DNA of 64,000 nt from Coprothermobacter sp. (GTDB lineage Bacteria > Caldisericota > Caldisericia > Cryosericales > Cryosericaceae). This document shows positions 24,125 to 33,734 of the stretch, piece by piece. How positions within the stretch are numbered: position 1 is the first letter of the stretch; each line of letters begins with the position of its first letter. The position numbers and the translations under genes were made by a program. The stretch covers positions 1-64,000 of the forward strand of contig PNOG01000022.1 of the NCBI GenBank assembly GCA_013824685.1. Direction: 5' to 3'. The notes beneath the pieces were generated by a model. It was not told the DNA's origin. It searched no databases and worked only from the letters and a program-made list of their open reading frames with translations.

Positions 24125-27100
24125 TTACGGCCAGTAGGTGAAGGAGATGGTCCGGCTCAGTGCGTCCCAGGCAAGGTCGAGGCCCAGGTTCTCTGCGATG
24201 AACCGGAGAGGAAGGAAAGTCCGGTTGTTGATGATGACAGGAACGACCTTGGTGTTCATGCCGTCAATCGCAACCTTCTTGCCACTTACCAGACCCATCG
24301 GGTCACCGATGGTCACCGCCACGGTACGGCTGCCGAGCGTGACTGTTGCGGTCCTGGTGGTAGCGTTCCAGACGACCTTGCCTCCCAGGGTCTCGATGAG
24401 AGCACGGAGTGGAAGCAGGGTGCGGCCATTCTGGATGACGGGCGCAGCGTCGAGGGCAACGAGCATGCCGTTCACGTCCATCTCAGCCTTGCCAATGGTG
24501 AGCGTGACGGTCTTGAAGGAAGGAAGCAGGGCTGAACGGGTATAGGTCACGATGAAAGTGGAGCTTACCGTGTGACCGACCTTGTCCTTTGCTTCGATGA
24601 CGATACTGTTGGCTCCCTTTCCAAGGATGAGCGTCTCACGGAAGGAACCGTCCAGGAACGGGATCACTTCTGTTCCGTTGATGGTCATCGACCTCAGGCC
24701 TGAGACGGCATCTGTGACACTGCCGGTAATGGTCAGCCCGGGTTTCGTGACGGAAGCAGGGAGTGCAGGATCGAAGATCAGCACTGGATTCTGGCTGTCC
24801 AGGTAAATGACCAGCTTCTGGAGCGTGTAGTTGCCGGCAGCATCGGATGCACTGATCTCAACGTCATTGCGACCTTCTGCAAGGGGCACAGGGTAGGTGA
24901 CGGAACCGGTCCCGACCGGGTCCACGATCACGATACCGTTCGCCTTGATAGTCCACTTCGCGGACCCGCTGTTGTCGTCCAGCATGAATGTGAGCGGGAA
25001 GGGAGAGGCCCCCACCATGAAGGTCTGGACCGGCCCTCCGGACCAGCCGGTCACGCCAGCCATACTCCTGAAGTCCGGCAGGGTGATGGTGGGCGCCAGC
25101 ATGTCAGGCACAGGCCTGAACGTCACGGCAATCGTGTGGTTGCTCTCGACGTCCGTGAGGGTCACGGTGTAGCTGAGCTTCCAGGCCGCATCCTTGAGGA
25201 TGACCCCGTCGACGGCCAGGGTGTCAATCAGATAGCCGGGGTCGGGCTTGACAGCGTAGGCCTGTGTCGCGTGGTAGGCAAGCGGGCCCGTGCCGGGGGT
25301 CACCTTGCCATGAAGACCGGCGGTAACCGTGATGACGAATGCGTCAACGGCATAGAGGATACCGACGTCACCTGCGTTTCTCACTCGTACCCTGCGACCA
25401 TACGCGTACTCGCCGGACAGGCCGATGCTCGACAGGTAATCTCCAACTCTCAAGTCCACGGGAAGCGTCCCGACGTACCCGTCGATGAACACGACGATGG
25501 GGCCTGAACCATCATCGGTCACGCAGGTGCCCGCGTCGATGATTTGTGTGACGAAGCCCTCTGCCTTCACAAGCCAGCCTTCGTTTTCATTGTGTCCCAG
25601 TGCGCCGGTCGTGAATGCTCTCGGTAGAGGTTCAGTCGTCCATCCAACCCAGATGAAATCGTCGGTAAAATCGCTGAACTGAAGTTCAATGTCGCCGTTG
25701 TACGCATCGACAACACCTTTCATCTGAAGGACCGCACCCAACGGGATTCTGACATCTGAGGGAATCGTACCGAATACCGTGATTCCGCCGGTTGCGTCCT
25801 GGAGGTAGATCACGTCGAAGAAAGTGCCAGAACCGGCAGTGACGACACCCTCGATGGTTACGGTCTCCCCGAGCCTGTCTGGAATGCCGTCGCTGTTCAG
25901 GTCTTCGCGGACTTCTGCGATGCTCAGTACCCTGGTGTAGTTGCACAGCCAGTCGACAAGGTTGAGTGAGAATGCCTCGTTGTTGCATGCCGCCTGTTCA
26001 TCCACCCAGTTGCCCAGTTCGTAGTTCGAGAAGATCGACCTCCCAAGAACCGCGACTCTCGAACCGGTCGGGAGCGTCTGGACGGCCATGGTCGGCATCT
26101 GTGCGCCGCCCGGGTTTGAGTGGTAGCTGTACGTGTAGTACCCGACCCCAACGTGGGTCAGGTTTGTCGTGTCATCCTCATCCCAGCTTGTCTGGTTGGC
26201 ATAGCCGAGCACTTCGATACTCTTCGCCGGGTCCGACACGAGAGGCGTCCTGGCCGGTGTTATGAGCGTTTCGCCACTGAAGAATCTGACATTGGAGATG
26301 TCATCTCCGATGCCGCTGGGGGTCTCGGGGAAGTTGAGGACGTTGAGGGACCACTGGTATCCGTAGTTGTTGACGTCATCGTACACGTTGTCGCTATTGA
26401 GGTTGATCCCGATGCCCATCGACGTGAGGAAATCGTTGTAGCGTGTGGGATCCTCACCATAGTTGGACTTGCCCGCAAAGAGCAACGCGCCGCCACCGCT
26501 GACGTACGCACTGATGGCTGCCTGCTCGTCGACGGAGATATCTCTTCGGCCAGTCCCACTCTGAGGATATGGGATGATCAGGAGGTCGACATCCTGAAGA
26601 GTGGCAGTGGTAAAGGGAGCGTTGTTCTCGAGGACCTTGTAGCCGTTGTTCTTGAGCAGATCGGCAAACTCCGTCAGGTTGTACAGTCCTGACGTCGACG
26701 TGTAGTCGTTCTTGTGGTACCTGTCGATCACGACAGTATGGTCGATCGTCTCGATGACCGTGATGCCGAGAGCCGCCGTATTGTCGACGACAGGGTCCTC
26801 GGGGGGGCCGGACAGCACGGCGTAGACCGTGACGACTCCACTTGCCGCAGGTGTCCAGGTGATGGACACGGTATCGCTTCCACCGACTGCCACATCGACC
26901 GTGCCTGTGCCAATCAGCGTCCCACCGTCCGCAGGATTGCCGAGATAGAAATGCGCGCTCAGCGAGCTGTATGCGAACAGGCCAAAGTTGTTGACCGTCG
27001 CGGTCAGCGTCAGCGGCTCATTGGGGAATGCGACCGAAGGCGAAGACGTGAGGTTGGTGACGCGCAGGTCGACGTCGCTTGGCGGAGTCCAGATCGGAGA

Positions 27101-29830
27101 GGAAATGGCAATGTCCCCGTCAGCTTCGACCACCTTGAGGTAGTACCAGTTACCGCCGCCCGGATTCGTATAGGCGTAGTCCCAGCTCATGCTGTTCGAA
27201 CTGCCCGTCGTCGAGGCAAGGACCCGTCCTCCCGTCGTGATGATCTGTATTGAGGCGATCCTGTCGGCCGAATCGGGATCGACGAGCTCGACATGGAAGC
27301 TGATGGTCTCTCCCTCTGTACTTGGGATGGTTGAGCCCATCCAGTACCCGTTCGCAAGGAAGGAAAGCTGGAGGTTCCTGTCTTCCGTCCCGTAGGTCCT
27401 CATGGCCTTCATTGCAGCAAGAACCTCTGCTTTTGTGAGCGAACTGGCCACGATACCCGTGAGGTTGTTGGGGGGGAAGCCCCAGTTCGCAGCATGGTTG
27501 TCCTGGTTGTTGGTGGCACCCACGTGCCAGCCCTTGTCAAGAGCATAGATGTAGGACGCCTCGAGCCGCGCATAGGAATAAGGGGGGGAGCCGTTGCCGA
27601 CTTCCTGGAGTGTCACTTTCTGGTCGACAGCGGCGTCATAGCCGAAGGAACCGAAGTCCTGAAGGGTGAACGGATGGTTGAATTCGGCGATGGCATCCGG
27701 CTGCGTCTTCAACCAGGCGTAGAATTCTGCCAGCGTGTCGTAGTTTGCATCATTCCTGCTGACATAGGTCGACGTGTTGTAGACATTCATGTGTCCTTCG
27801 GCGCTATTGGTGTATTCGAACCCTGCAAGCCCGACAAATGAATCATTCTGGGTGAAGCTGCCTGCCTGCGTCTGCGTGTCCGCCCATTCGGCTGAACTGA
27901 CGCTGTTGGAGTGATCGGTGATGGCAAGGAAATCGACATTCGCCGTATCTCTGGCATAGGCGAAGGCGTCAGCAGGAGTCAATGCGCCATCGGAATACGA
28001 CGTATGCGAGTGGATATCGCCCAGATAGTGGCCTGGCGTCGCCAAGGATTGGATCACGGTGAAATACCAGCTGATGTTCTTTGTGTTCCCGACATCGTCG
28101 CTTACGCTGACGGCAACGGTGTGCGTACCCAGCGCAAGGTCAGCTGCAGGAACGTACGTGACATCGGAAGAGGTCACTGTCGAGAGACTTGTGACATTGA
28201 CGGCGTCGACCGAGATAGAGACAGAAGATGTGTCGATGGGGCTCTCGGCATCGCTGAACTCGGCCGAAATCGCAGGCCTCTTCTCATAGATTGTCGAGTA
28301 GCGGGGGGGAGTGAGACCGAAAATGTCAGGCGGTGTAGAATCACCTGAGACGGTGGGGCCTGCTGTTGTAACAGCGGGGGCTCCCGTGGCATTCGCACCG
28401 CCCAAGTCCTTCGCCTCGAAGGAATACGAGTAGTCCCCTGGCATCAACGTTGCTGAGTAGGTATAAAGCTTTCCGTCGGTATAGGTCGTGTCGCCAGCAT
28501 CAGCTTCGTTCATGGCAAACGGACTGCCGACGGTCTCTACGCTGCTTTTCAGGATGTGAACAACGGGATAGCCAGCTTTCGGAGCGTCGTTGTCGGCATC
28601 CGCGTACTTGACGCGGTATATGAAGGTCGTCAGATTACTCCCCGTCTGTGGATCCAGACCGTCAGACACGTAGTTCGGTTCTCCCGTCCAGTCCAGCGTG
28701 GGAGCCACGCCTGCCGTCATCGTATGAGACCCGAGATGCGAGAAATCGTTGACTGCATAAGCATCCCACTGCAGGGAGGGGTCGAAGGCATCGGTGCCGT
28801 CGGGATCGCCCTTCATGACTGAGGGCTTGCGCACCAGCGTGTGATCCTGGGTCGTAATGGGGGAAGTTCCCCAATAGGTCCCGGGGTCAACGCCGATCTG
28901 ACCAAACACGTCCACGTGAGAGCTATCCGAAACTCGATCAAGCGAAACGGCGTCGTCACCGTTGAAGTTGATGACCGTGGAGCTTATGACATCAGCTACG
29001 GCCAATATGGCTGCGTCGGCACTCCCGTGCGCGATGACATAGCAGTCACCTGCGGCAAGAGTACCCGTCAGCAAGAGTGTCTGGCTTGGACTTCCAGCGC
29101 CATTCGTGTACAGGCACAACTTGTACTTCGAAAGGTCTATCGCCAACCCTCTTCCGTTGTACACTTCTATCGCCTTGTTGTAGCTGGTGCCTTCGATGTA
29201 CTCGGAGATAATGAAGCCATCGTCGGCCATCGTATGAGTTCCGAGATATGTGTACGTGTCCTGGGGATAGAAGTCCCATTCCAGCGATGGATCGAAGGCG
29301 TTGCTCCCGTCGGGATCACTCTTCATGACTGACGACTTGCGCACCAATGTGCGGTTGAGCGTATTGTTCGTTGCATCGCCCCAGTAGGTCCCGGGGTCGA
29401 AGCCGATCTGACCGAACACGTCGACGCGAGATCCGTCCGAAACACGCTCAAGCGAAACGGCGTCGTCGCCGTTGAAGTTGATGACCGAGGAACTCAGGAC
29501 ATCCGCCACGGAAGTGATCGCAGACACTGCACTTGCATTTGCGATAACGTAGGTGTCGCCCGCAACAAGAGTCCCCGAAAGCACGAGTGTTGCAGTCGCC
29601 GAAACCGAGCCGTTGGAGTACAGAACAAGCCTGTACGCCGAGAGGTCGATACTGCTCAGCGTGCCATTGTAGAGTTCTATTGCCTTGTTGTAGCTGCTGC
29701 CTTCCATGTACTCCGAGATGATGAAGCCGTCGTCTGCAAATGCTGCAGCCGTGGGCACGGGTCCAATGGCGCCGGAGAACAGTGAAACGATCAGACAGAC
29801 CGCGATGAGAACCGACAGACACTTCCTCAT
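24125..29830 (-). CDS. Giant secreted protein with lamin-tail, PHP phosphoesterase, CARDB and stalk domains
   Basis: 1901 aa. ATG 29830 follows GGGAGGG. Signal peptide (LIAVCLIVSLFSG). Domains in order: two tandem lamin-tail domains (33-203 and 204-372, both starting DDGFIISEY); Ig-like segments; PHP metal-dependent phosphoesterase from about 600, with GDIHSHTSYSDG and ITDHSN ligands; CARDB domain (about 915-1020); a GATase1/DUF4350-like domain (about 1029-1290); an OB-fold (about 1301); bacterial Ig-like domains; and two copper-amine-oxidase-N-like stalk domains (about 1770-1901, NGRTLLPLRA and NNRTFLPLRF). Family knowledge suggests an extracellular nuclease or phosphoesterase; the substrate is unknown. 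A single-gene unit with its own promoter. Confidence 0.85.
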   Translation of the reverse strand: MRKCLSVLIAVCLIVSLFSGAIGPVPTAAAFADDGFIISEYMEGSSYNKAIELYNGTLSSIDLSAYRLVLYSNGSVSATATLVLSGTLVAGDTYVIANASAVSAITSVADVLSSSVINFNGDDAVSLERVSDGSRVDVFGQIGFDPGTYWGDATNNTLNRTLVRKSSVMKSDPDGSNAFDPSLEWDFYPQDTYTYLGTHTMADDGFIISEYIEGTSYNKAIEVYNGRGLAIDLSKYKLCLYTNGAGSPSQTLLLTGTLAAGDCYVIAHGSADAAILAVADVISSTVINFNGDDAVSLDRVSDSSHVDVFGQIGVDPGTYWGTSPITTQDHTLVRKPSVMKGDPDGTDAFDPSLQWDAYAVNDFSHLGSHTMTAGVAPTLDWTGEPNYVSDGLDPQTGSNLTTFIYRVKYADADNDAPKAGYPVVHILKSSVETVGSPFAMNEADAGDTTYTDGKLYTYSATLMPGDYSYSFEAKDLGGANATGAPAVTTAGPTVSGDSTPPDIFGLTPPRYSTIYEKRPAISAEFSDAESPIDTSSVSISVDAVNVTSLSTVTSSDVTYVPAADLALGTHTVAVSVSDDVGNTKNISWYFTVIQSLATPGHYLGDIHSHTSYSDGALTPADAFAYARDTANVDFLAITDHSNSVSSAEWADTQTQAGSFTQNDSFVGLAGFEYTNSAEGHMNVYNTSTYVSRNDANYDTLAEFYAWLKTQPDAIAEFNHPFTLQDFGSFGYDAAVDQKVTLQEVGNGSPPYSYARLEASYIYALDKGWHVGATNNQDNHAANWGFPPNNLTGIVASSLTKAEVLAAMKAMRTYGTEDRNLQLSFLANGYWMGSTIPSTEGETISFHVELVDPDSADRIASIQIITTGGRVLASTTGSSNSMSWDYAYTNPGGGNWYYLKVVEADGDIAISSPIWTPPSDVDLRVTNLTSSPSVAFPNEPLTLTATVNNFGLFAYSSLSAHFYLGNPADGGTLIGTGTVDVAVGGSDTVSITWTPAASGVVTVYAVLSGPPEDPVVDNTAALGITVIETIDHTVVIDRYHKNDYTSTSGLYNLTEFADLLKNNGYKVLENNAPFTTATLQDVDLLIIPYPQSGTGRRDISVDEQAAISAYVSGGGALLFAGKSNYGEDPTRYNDFLTSMGIGINLNSDNVYDDVNNYGYQWSLNVLNFPETPSGIGDDISNVRFFSGETLITPARTPLVSDPAKSIEVLGYANQTSWDEDDTTNLTHVGVGYYTYSYHSNPGGAQMPTMAVQTLPTGSRVAVLGRSIFSNYELGNWVDEQAACNNEAFSLNLVDWLCNYTRVLSIAEVREDLNSDGIPDRLGETVTIEGVVTAGSGTFFDVIYLQDATGGITVFGTIPSDVRIPLGAVLQMKGVVDAYNGDIELQFSDFTDDFIWVGWTTEPLPRAFTTGALGHNENEGWLVKAEGFVTQIIDAGTCVTDDGSGPIVVFIDGYVGTLPVDLRVGDYLSSIGLSGEYAYGRRVRVRNAGDVGILYAVDAFVITVTAGLHGKVTPGTGPLAYHATQAYAVKPDPGYLIDTLAVDGVILKDAAWKLSYTVTLTDVESNHTIAVTFRPVPDMLAPTITLPDFRSMAGVTGWSGGPVQTFMVGASPFPLTFMLDDNSGSAKWTIKANGIVIVDPVGTGSVTYPVPLAEGRNDVEISASDAAGNYTLQKLVIYLDSQNPVLIFDPALPASVTKPGLTITGSVTDAVSGLRSMTINGTEVIPFLDGSFRETLILGKGANSIVIEAKDKVGHTVSSTFIVTYTRSALLPSFKTVTLTIGKAEMDVNGMLVALDAAPVIQNGRTLLPLRALIETLGGKVVWNATTRTATVTLGSRTVAVTIGDPMGLVSGKKVAIDGMNTKVVPVIINNRTFLPLRFIAENLGLDLAWDALSRTISFTYWP

Positions 29831-29924
29831 GATCCCTCCCCCTTGGAGTCCAACAGATTATGGATTGTTGCTACTGGGTTCTAGTTTCCTGCGCTTGGAG
29901 CCGTCTTCAAAGCCTCATGAGTCT

Positions 29925-29952
29925 AGGTTACCTTTGCTCAAGATTCTGTCAA
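29925..29952 (-). promoter_or_regulatory. Promoter of the giant secreted-protein gene
   Basis: On the minus strand TTGACA (29947-29952), a 16-bp spacer and TAACCT (29925-29930), about 95 bp before the ATG at 29830. Confidence 0.6.
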
Positions 29953-29985
29953 GGCGTCAGTCATTTCTAGTTAGAATTTGCAGAG

Positions 29986-30010
29986 CCCCGGCCCGTGGCA
30001 CGGGCCGGGG
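29986..30010 (-). terminator. Hairpin terminator after the bacterial-repeat protein gene
   Basis: 10-bp GC stem CCCCGGCCCG / CGGGCCGGGG with loop TGGCA, 19 bp beyond the stop of the minus-strand gene ending at 30029. Downstream on that strand the sequence turns A/T-rich (CAAATTCTAACTAG). Confidence 0.7.
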
Positions 30011-30028
30011 GCTGCCTGTCACTCTATC

Positions 30029-31960
30029 CTACGGTGTAAACGTTATCGTTATCGCCTTGGTGGTTGGGTTCCATTCGACGTCCAGTGCGAGCCCTTGCGA
30101 GACAAAGCGGAGAGGAAGGAGCGTTCTTCCGTTCTTGATGAGGGGAACGACCCTGGGATCGCTGTCGATCTGGAGCAACTGACCATTCAGCAGTGCCACG
30201 TTCCTGCCGATCCACAGCTCCACTGTCATGGCTTTCCGCACGATGGTGACTCTCCGTTCCGACGCTTCCCAGGCGATAGTCCCTCCGACCGCTTCGACGA
30301 CTGCGCGGATGGGGAGAAACGTACGTGAATTGAGGATGATGGGGGCTGCCTCCAGAACGACTGGGCTGCCATCCACAAGCATTGTGCTACTCCCGATCTT
30401 CAGCTCAATGACTCTCTTGACCTCTACAGCGAAGGAAGCCGTGACAGTCTTGTCTGCATCCATTGCGATGGTCGTGGGGTTCTTCGTACCCGTGAGAGCG
30501 CCGGACCACCCGGTGAATGTGTAACCGGCAGTTGGGGTAGCTGAGACCGTGACAATAGTGCCAGCGAGGTACGAAGTCTGATCAGGGGTCTTTGTGATCG
30601 TGCCGTTGACCGGAGACGTAACCGTAAGGGCATAGGCGTCGGGCGCGAAGGAGACGTGAATAGTGTGACTGGCTTGAACGTTCGTGAAACTGTAGCTGGT
30701 CACAACCCCAACGGAGACACCGTCCACCGTGACATCGAGGATGTGGTAGCCTGCGTCCGGAGCGATGGTGAACGTCTTGCTCCCACCCTCGGGGACGGTC
30801 TGCAGGGCGTCTGGGGTGATGGTGCCTCCCGTCCCCGCAGAGGGCGTCAGCGTGTCCGTGTGAACAGCAAACGTGGCGGTAACAGTACTATTCGCGTTCA
30901 TAGTAGCGGTTGTTGGGTTTGTGCTGCCCGTGAGATCACCAGACCAGTTCACAAAGCGATACCCAGCAGCGGGGGTAGCAGTGAGGGTGACGGCAGTACC
31001 AGACGCATAGGATGGGGCATCGGGAGACCTGCCGATGGTACCACCGGTGGGAGGAGAAGAGGTGGTGGTCAGGGTGAAGGACTTCTCCTCCCACAGGCAA
31101 CTGGAAAGAGGAGTAGTCCGCACGGGGGCGTTGGTCAGCTGGACCCATTCGCGAGGACTGGCTGAGATGAGTCGCTGGTCGGTCGTGTGAGGCTCGACGC
31201 AAGTGCCATTGTAATTGGCGTACCCTGCCACAGGGTGCCCTGGGGTTTGCAGCGCCCCACATGTGTAGACCGGGTTGCGCCATCGGACTTGGGCACGGGG
31301 CGTGGTAGCAACGACGCCGTAGCCGGTTTCCATCCAGACAACACAGCCATCAATAGAGCTTCCTTTGGAGTAGATCTCTCCCAGGTCGCGCTCTGTGTTT
31401 GTGCTCAGGTCCGTGATCCGGAATCCCCATGCCCAACTACCGTCGCGTTGCTGGGCCTCACGTTCAGCGTGGTAGTGATACCATCTTCCTATCACCCAAG
31501 GTTGATCAACCACGATGCTCTGGGTGTCGCCCATTCGCCTCAGGCTGTAACCACCCCAATTCGCCTTCTGGCCACCGGCTGCCCATTGCAGACCACCATG
31601 GGCAGCGCCTCCCCCATCTGAGAAATTCGTCTGGATGGCGAAATAGTACAACCATTCTGGGTCAGGATCAGAAGGAAAGGCATCGATGCAGACATCGATG
31701 CCATAGGAGCGCACGTCGCCGGTGCCTGCAGGATACGCCAGCGACGTATGAGTACTGCGAGGCTCACCGTAATCAATTGGAATGGAGGCGGCAAGGGTGA
31801 TCAGGTCGATGGCAGGAGACGGGATATTGCCTGATTGCGGAAGCTGTGTCCAGGTCCCCGTGTCTGCTGCCCGTGCGGTGGGGGCACCCATCGCCACACC
31901 TGAAAGGATCAAGACAAGACACAGAACCAGTGTCAAGACAAATCGGACCGATTGTTTCAT
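30029..31960 (-). CDS. Secreted protein with InlB-type bacterial repeats and stalk domains
   Basis: 643 aa from ATG 31960 (AAGGAGG 8 nt upstream). Signal peptide (FVLTLVLCLVLILSG). The N-terminal 250 residues look like a beta-sandwich (GLQWAAGGQKANWGGYSLRR, WYHYHAEREAQ), perhaps a concanavalin-like or DUF3472-type domain; not certain. Next come three InlB/Listeria-Bacteroides-type repeats recognisable by YRFVNWSGDLTGSTNPTTAT, a GTGGTITPD segment, and YTFTGWSGALTGTKNP. The C-terminus has two stalk domains (NSRTFLPIRAV and NGRTLLPLRFV). Likely a surface carbohydrate-binding or adhesive protein; function unproven. Confidence 0.8.
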   Translation of the reverse strand: MKQSVRFVLTLVLCLVLILSGVAMGAPTARAADTGTWTQLPQSGNIPSPAIDLITLAASIPIDYGEPRSTHTSLAYPAGTGDVRSYGIDVCIDAFPSDPDPEWLYYFAIQTNFSDGGGAAHGGLQWAAGGQKANWGGYSLRRMGDTQSIVVDQPWVIGRWYHYHAEREAQQRDGSWAWGFRITDLSTNTERDLGEIYSKGSSIDGCVVWMETGYGVVATTPRAQVRWRNPVYTCGALQTPGHPVAGYANYNGTCVEPHTTDQRLISASPREWVQLTNAPVRTTPLSSCLWEEKSFTLTTTSSPPTGGTIGRSPDAPSYASGTAVTLTATPAAGYRFVNWSGDLTGSTNPTTATMNANSTVTATFAVHTDTLTPSAGTGGTITPDALQTVPEGGSKTFTIAPDAGYHILDVTVDGVSVGVVTSYSFTNVQASHTIHVSFAPDAYALTVTSPVNGTITKTPDQTSYLAGTIVTVSATPTAGYTFTGWSGALTGTKNPTTIAMDADKTVTASFAVEVKRVIELKIGSSTMLVDGSPVVLEAAPIILNSRTFLPIRAVVEAVGGTIAWEASERRVTIVRKAMTVELWIGRNVALLNGQLLQIDSDPRVVPLIKNGRTLLPLRFVSQGLALDVEWNPTTKAITITFTP

Positions 31961-32007
31961 AGTCAAGTCCTCCTTTGAACTCCTGTGGTTCTCGTACCAC
32001 TATCATT

Positions 32008-32036
32008 ACCGTAACTGCGCGTGCGGAGAATGTCAA
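32008..32036 (-). promoter_or_regulatory. Promoter of the bacterial-repeat protein gene
   Basis: On the minus strand TTGACA (32031-32036), a 17-bp spacer and TACGGT (32008-32013), about 48 bp before the ATG. Confidence 0.5.
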
Positions 32037-32144
32037 GCGTTCTGTTCACCTGGCGAGTGACCTTGCCAGCCTGCGCGGTGACGTGGTGCACGCCGCCTGC
32101 GTCCGGGCAGTGTGTGCCTGTTGCCATTGGGACCCTCTTTTCGT

Positions 32145-32172
32145 TTGACACCTCTGCGCCCTCGACTATCAT
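32145..32172 (+). promoter_or_regulatory. Promoter of the nucleotide-sugar operon
   Basis: TTGACA (32145-32150), a 16-bp spacer and TATCAT (32167-32172), about 105 bp upstream of the phosphohexomutase ATG. One of the best consensus matches in the window; it likely drives the genes up to rmlB. Confidence 0.7.
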
Positions 32173-32277
32173 GGATAGAAGAATCCAGACATGGCGGGAA
32201 CGTATGGCGGCCGATGAACCGTTGCTTGGACAGGCAGTTACTGGCCATGGCAGTTGAGAGTGTACGGGAGGTGGCTC

Positions 32278-33714
32278 ATGGCGTTCGACAGGTCGATGTT
32301 TCGCATGTACGATATCAGGGGTGAGGTCGGCAAGGAACTGACGCCCGAAGTAGCCCGGCGTATCGGTCAGGCGTACGTTCACCTTGTGCGACAGCGGACG
32401 GGCGCGGGCTTGCCGACCTTCGCGGTCGGCCGTGACGTGCGGCCTAGCAGCGAGGACCTTGCTGATGCGCTCATCGACGGGATGACGAGCCAAGGCGGCA
32501 ACGTCGTCGACATCGGTGTCGTGCCCACGCCTACCCTCTACTATGCCCTGTTCTCTCTGCACGTGGACGGCGGGATCATGATCACCGGCAGCCACAACCC
32601 TCCGCAGTACAACGGGTTCAAGGTCGCCATCGGCCGGGAGACGCTGTATGGCGACGACATCCAGCGCATCGCGGACCTGGCGGAGATCTGCCGCCCCATC
32701 GTGTCACAGAGTGGGACCGTGTCGCGGCTCGACCTGCTGTCGACCTACCGTGACGAATTGGCAGGCCAGTTTGGGCATGGACCTCTGGGCGGAGCGGGCA
32801 AGCCAAGACTCAGGGTCGTCATCGACTGCGCCAACGGCTGTGCAGGACTGGTCGTTCCGGCCCTGTTGAAGAAGCTGGGCGTTGACGTGGTGTTCATGTA
32901 TGTTGAACCGGATGGCACCTTTCCCAACCACCACCCCGACCCGGCCCGCCTGGATACGCTGGAGGGATTGCGCCGGCGCGTGCTCGCCGAACATGCGGAC
33001 TTTGGCATCGCCTATGATGGCGACGTCGATCGCATCGGCGCCGTCGACGAGAAGGGCGACATCGTCTGGGGCGACAAGCTGACCTACATCTATGCCGCCG
33101 ACATCATCGCGCACTGGAAGGGTCCGGGCAAGGCCAAGGTCATCGGGGAGGTCAAGTGCTCCAAGACCCTCTTCGACGGTGTGGAGAAGCTGGGTGGCAC
33201 TGCCATCATGTCGCCGACGGGGCACTCGCTCATCAAGAAGAAGATGCGCGAGGAGAAGGCCCAGCTGGCGGGCGAGATGAGCGGCCACATGTTCTTCGCA
33301 GACCGCTACTATGGGTACGACGACGCCATCTACGCTACCCTGCGCCTGCTGGAGATCGTAGCGAACGGCCTCAGGGCCGACCCGAGGTTCGTGTTCTCCG
33401 ACCTGCTCAGGACACTGCCGTTCATGGTGGCTTCCCCTGAGATCCGCAGACCCTGTCGCGAGGAGGAGAAGGACCACCTCGTGCGTGGGTTCGTCGACGC
33501 GTTCCGTCGGAAGTTCCCCAAGATGGCGCACACCATCGTCAAGGTCGTCACCATCGACGGCGCCCGTATCGAATGGGCGGACGGCTGGGGACTGGTTCGC
33601 TCCAGCAACACCGAACCCCTGCTTGTCCTGCGGTTCGAGGCGACGACGCAGGAGCGGATCGACCAGTTGAAGAAGGCGTTCGACGAAACGCTGGCATCGC
33701 TGGGTACGCCATGA
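32278..33714 (+). CDS. Phosphomannomutase/phosphoglucomutase
   Basis: 478-aa alpha-D-phosphohexomutase interconverting hexose 6- and 1-phosphates. ATG 32278 follows GGGAGG. Family sites: phosphoserine loop TGSHNP with S105, metal loop YDGDVDRIGAVD, sugar-binding GEMSGHMFF and the C-terminal phosphate-binding RSSNTEPLLVLRFEA. The GEMSGHMFF form is typical of dual PMM/PGM (AlgC-like) enzymes. Providing glucose 1-phosphate for the following GalU and RmlA is the likely role here. Its stop overlaps an ATG at 33711. Confidence 0.93.
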   Translation: MAFDRSMFRMYDIRGEVGKELTPEVARRIGQAYVHLVRQRTGAGLPTFAVGRDVRPSSEDLADALIDGMTSQGGNVVDIGVVPTPTLYYALFSLHVDGGIMITGSHNPPQYNGFKVAIGRETLYGDDIQRIADLAEICRPIVSQSGTVSRLDLLSTYRDELAGQFGHGPLGGAGKPRLRVVIDCANGCAGLVVPALLKKLGVDVVFMYVEPDGTFPNHHPDPARLDTLEGLRRRVLAEHADFGIAYDGDVDRIGAVDEKGDIVWGDKLTYIYAADIIAHWKGPGKAKVIGEVKCSKTLFDGVEKLGGTAIMSPTGHSLIKKKMREEKAQLAGEMSGHMFFADRYYGYDDAIYATLRLLEIVANGLRADPRFVFSDLLRTLPFMVASPEIRRPCREEEKDHLVRGFVDAFRRKFPKMAHTIVKVVTIDGARIEWADGWGLVRSSNTEPLLVLRFEATTQERIDQLKKAFDETLASLGTP

Positions 33715-33734
33715 GCGAGCGCAGAGAGGGTGCG

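Larger units (their letters stand above)
31961..32277. other. Divergent intergenic region
   Basis: 317 bp without a supported gene, separating the minus-strand secreted protein from the plus-strand polysaccharide operon. It contains one promoter in each direction (32008-32036 minus, 32145-32172 plus). No other conserved structure is evident. Confidence 0.6.
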
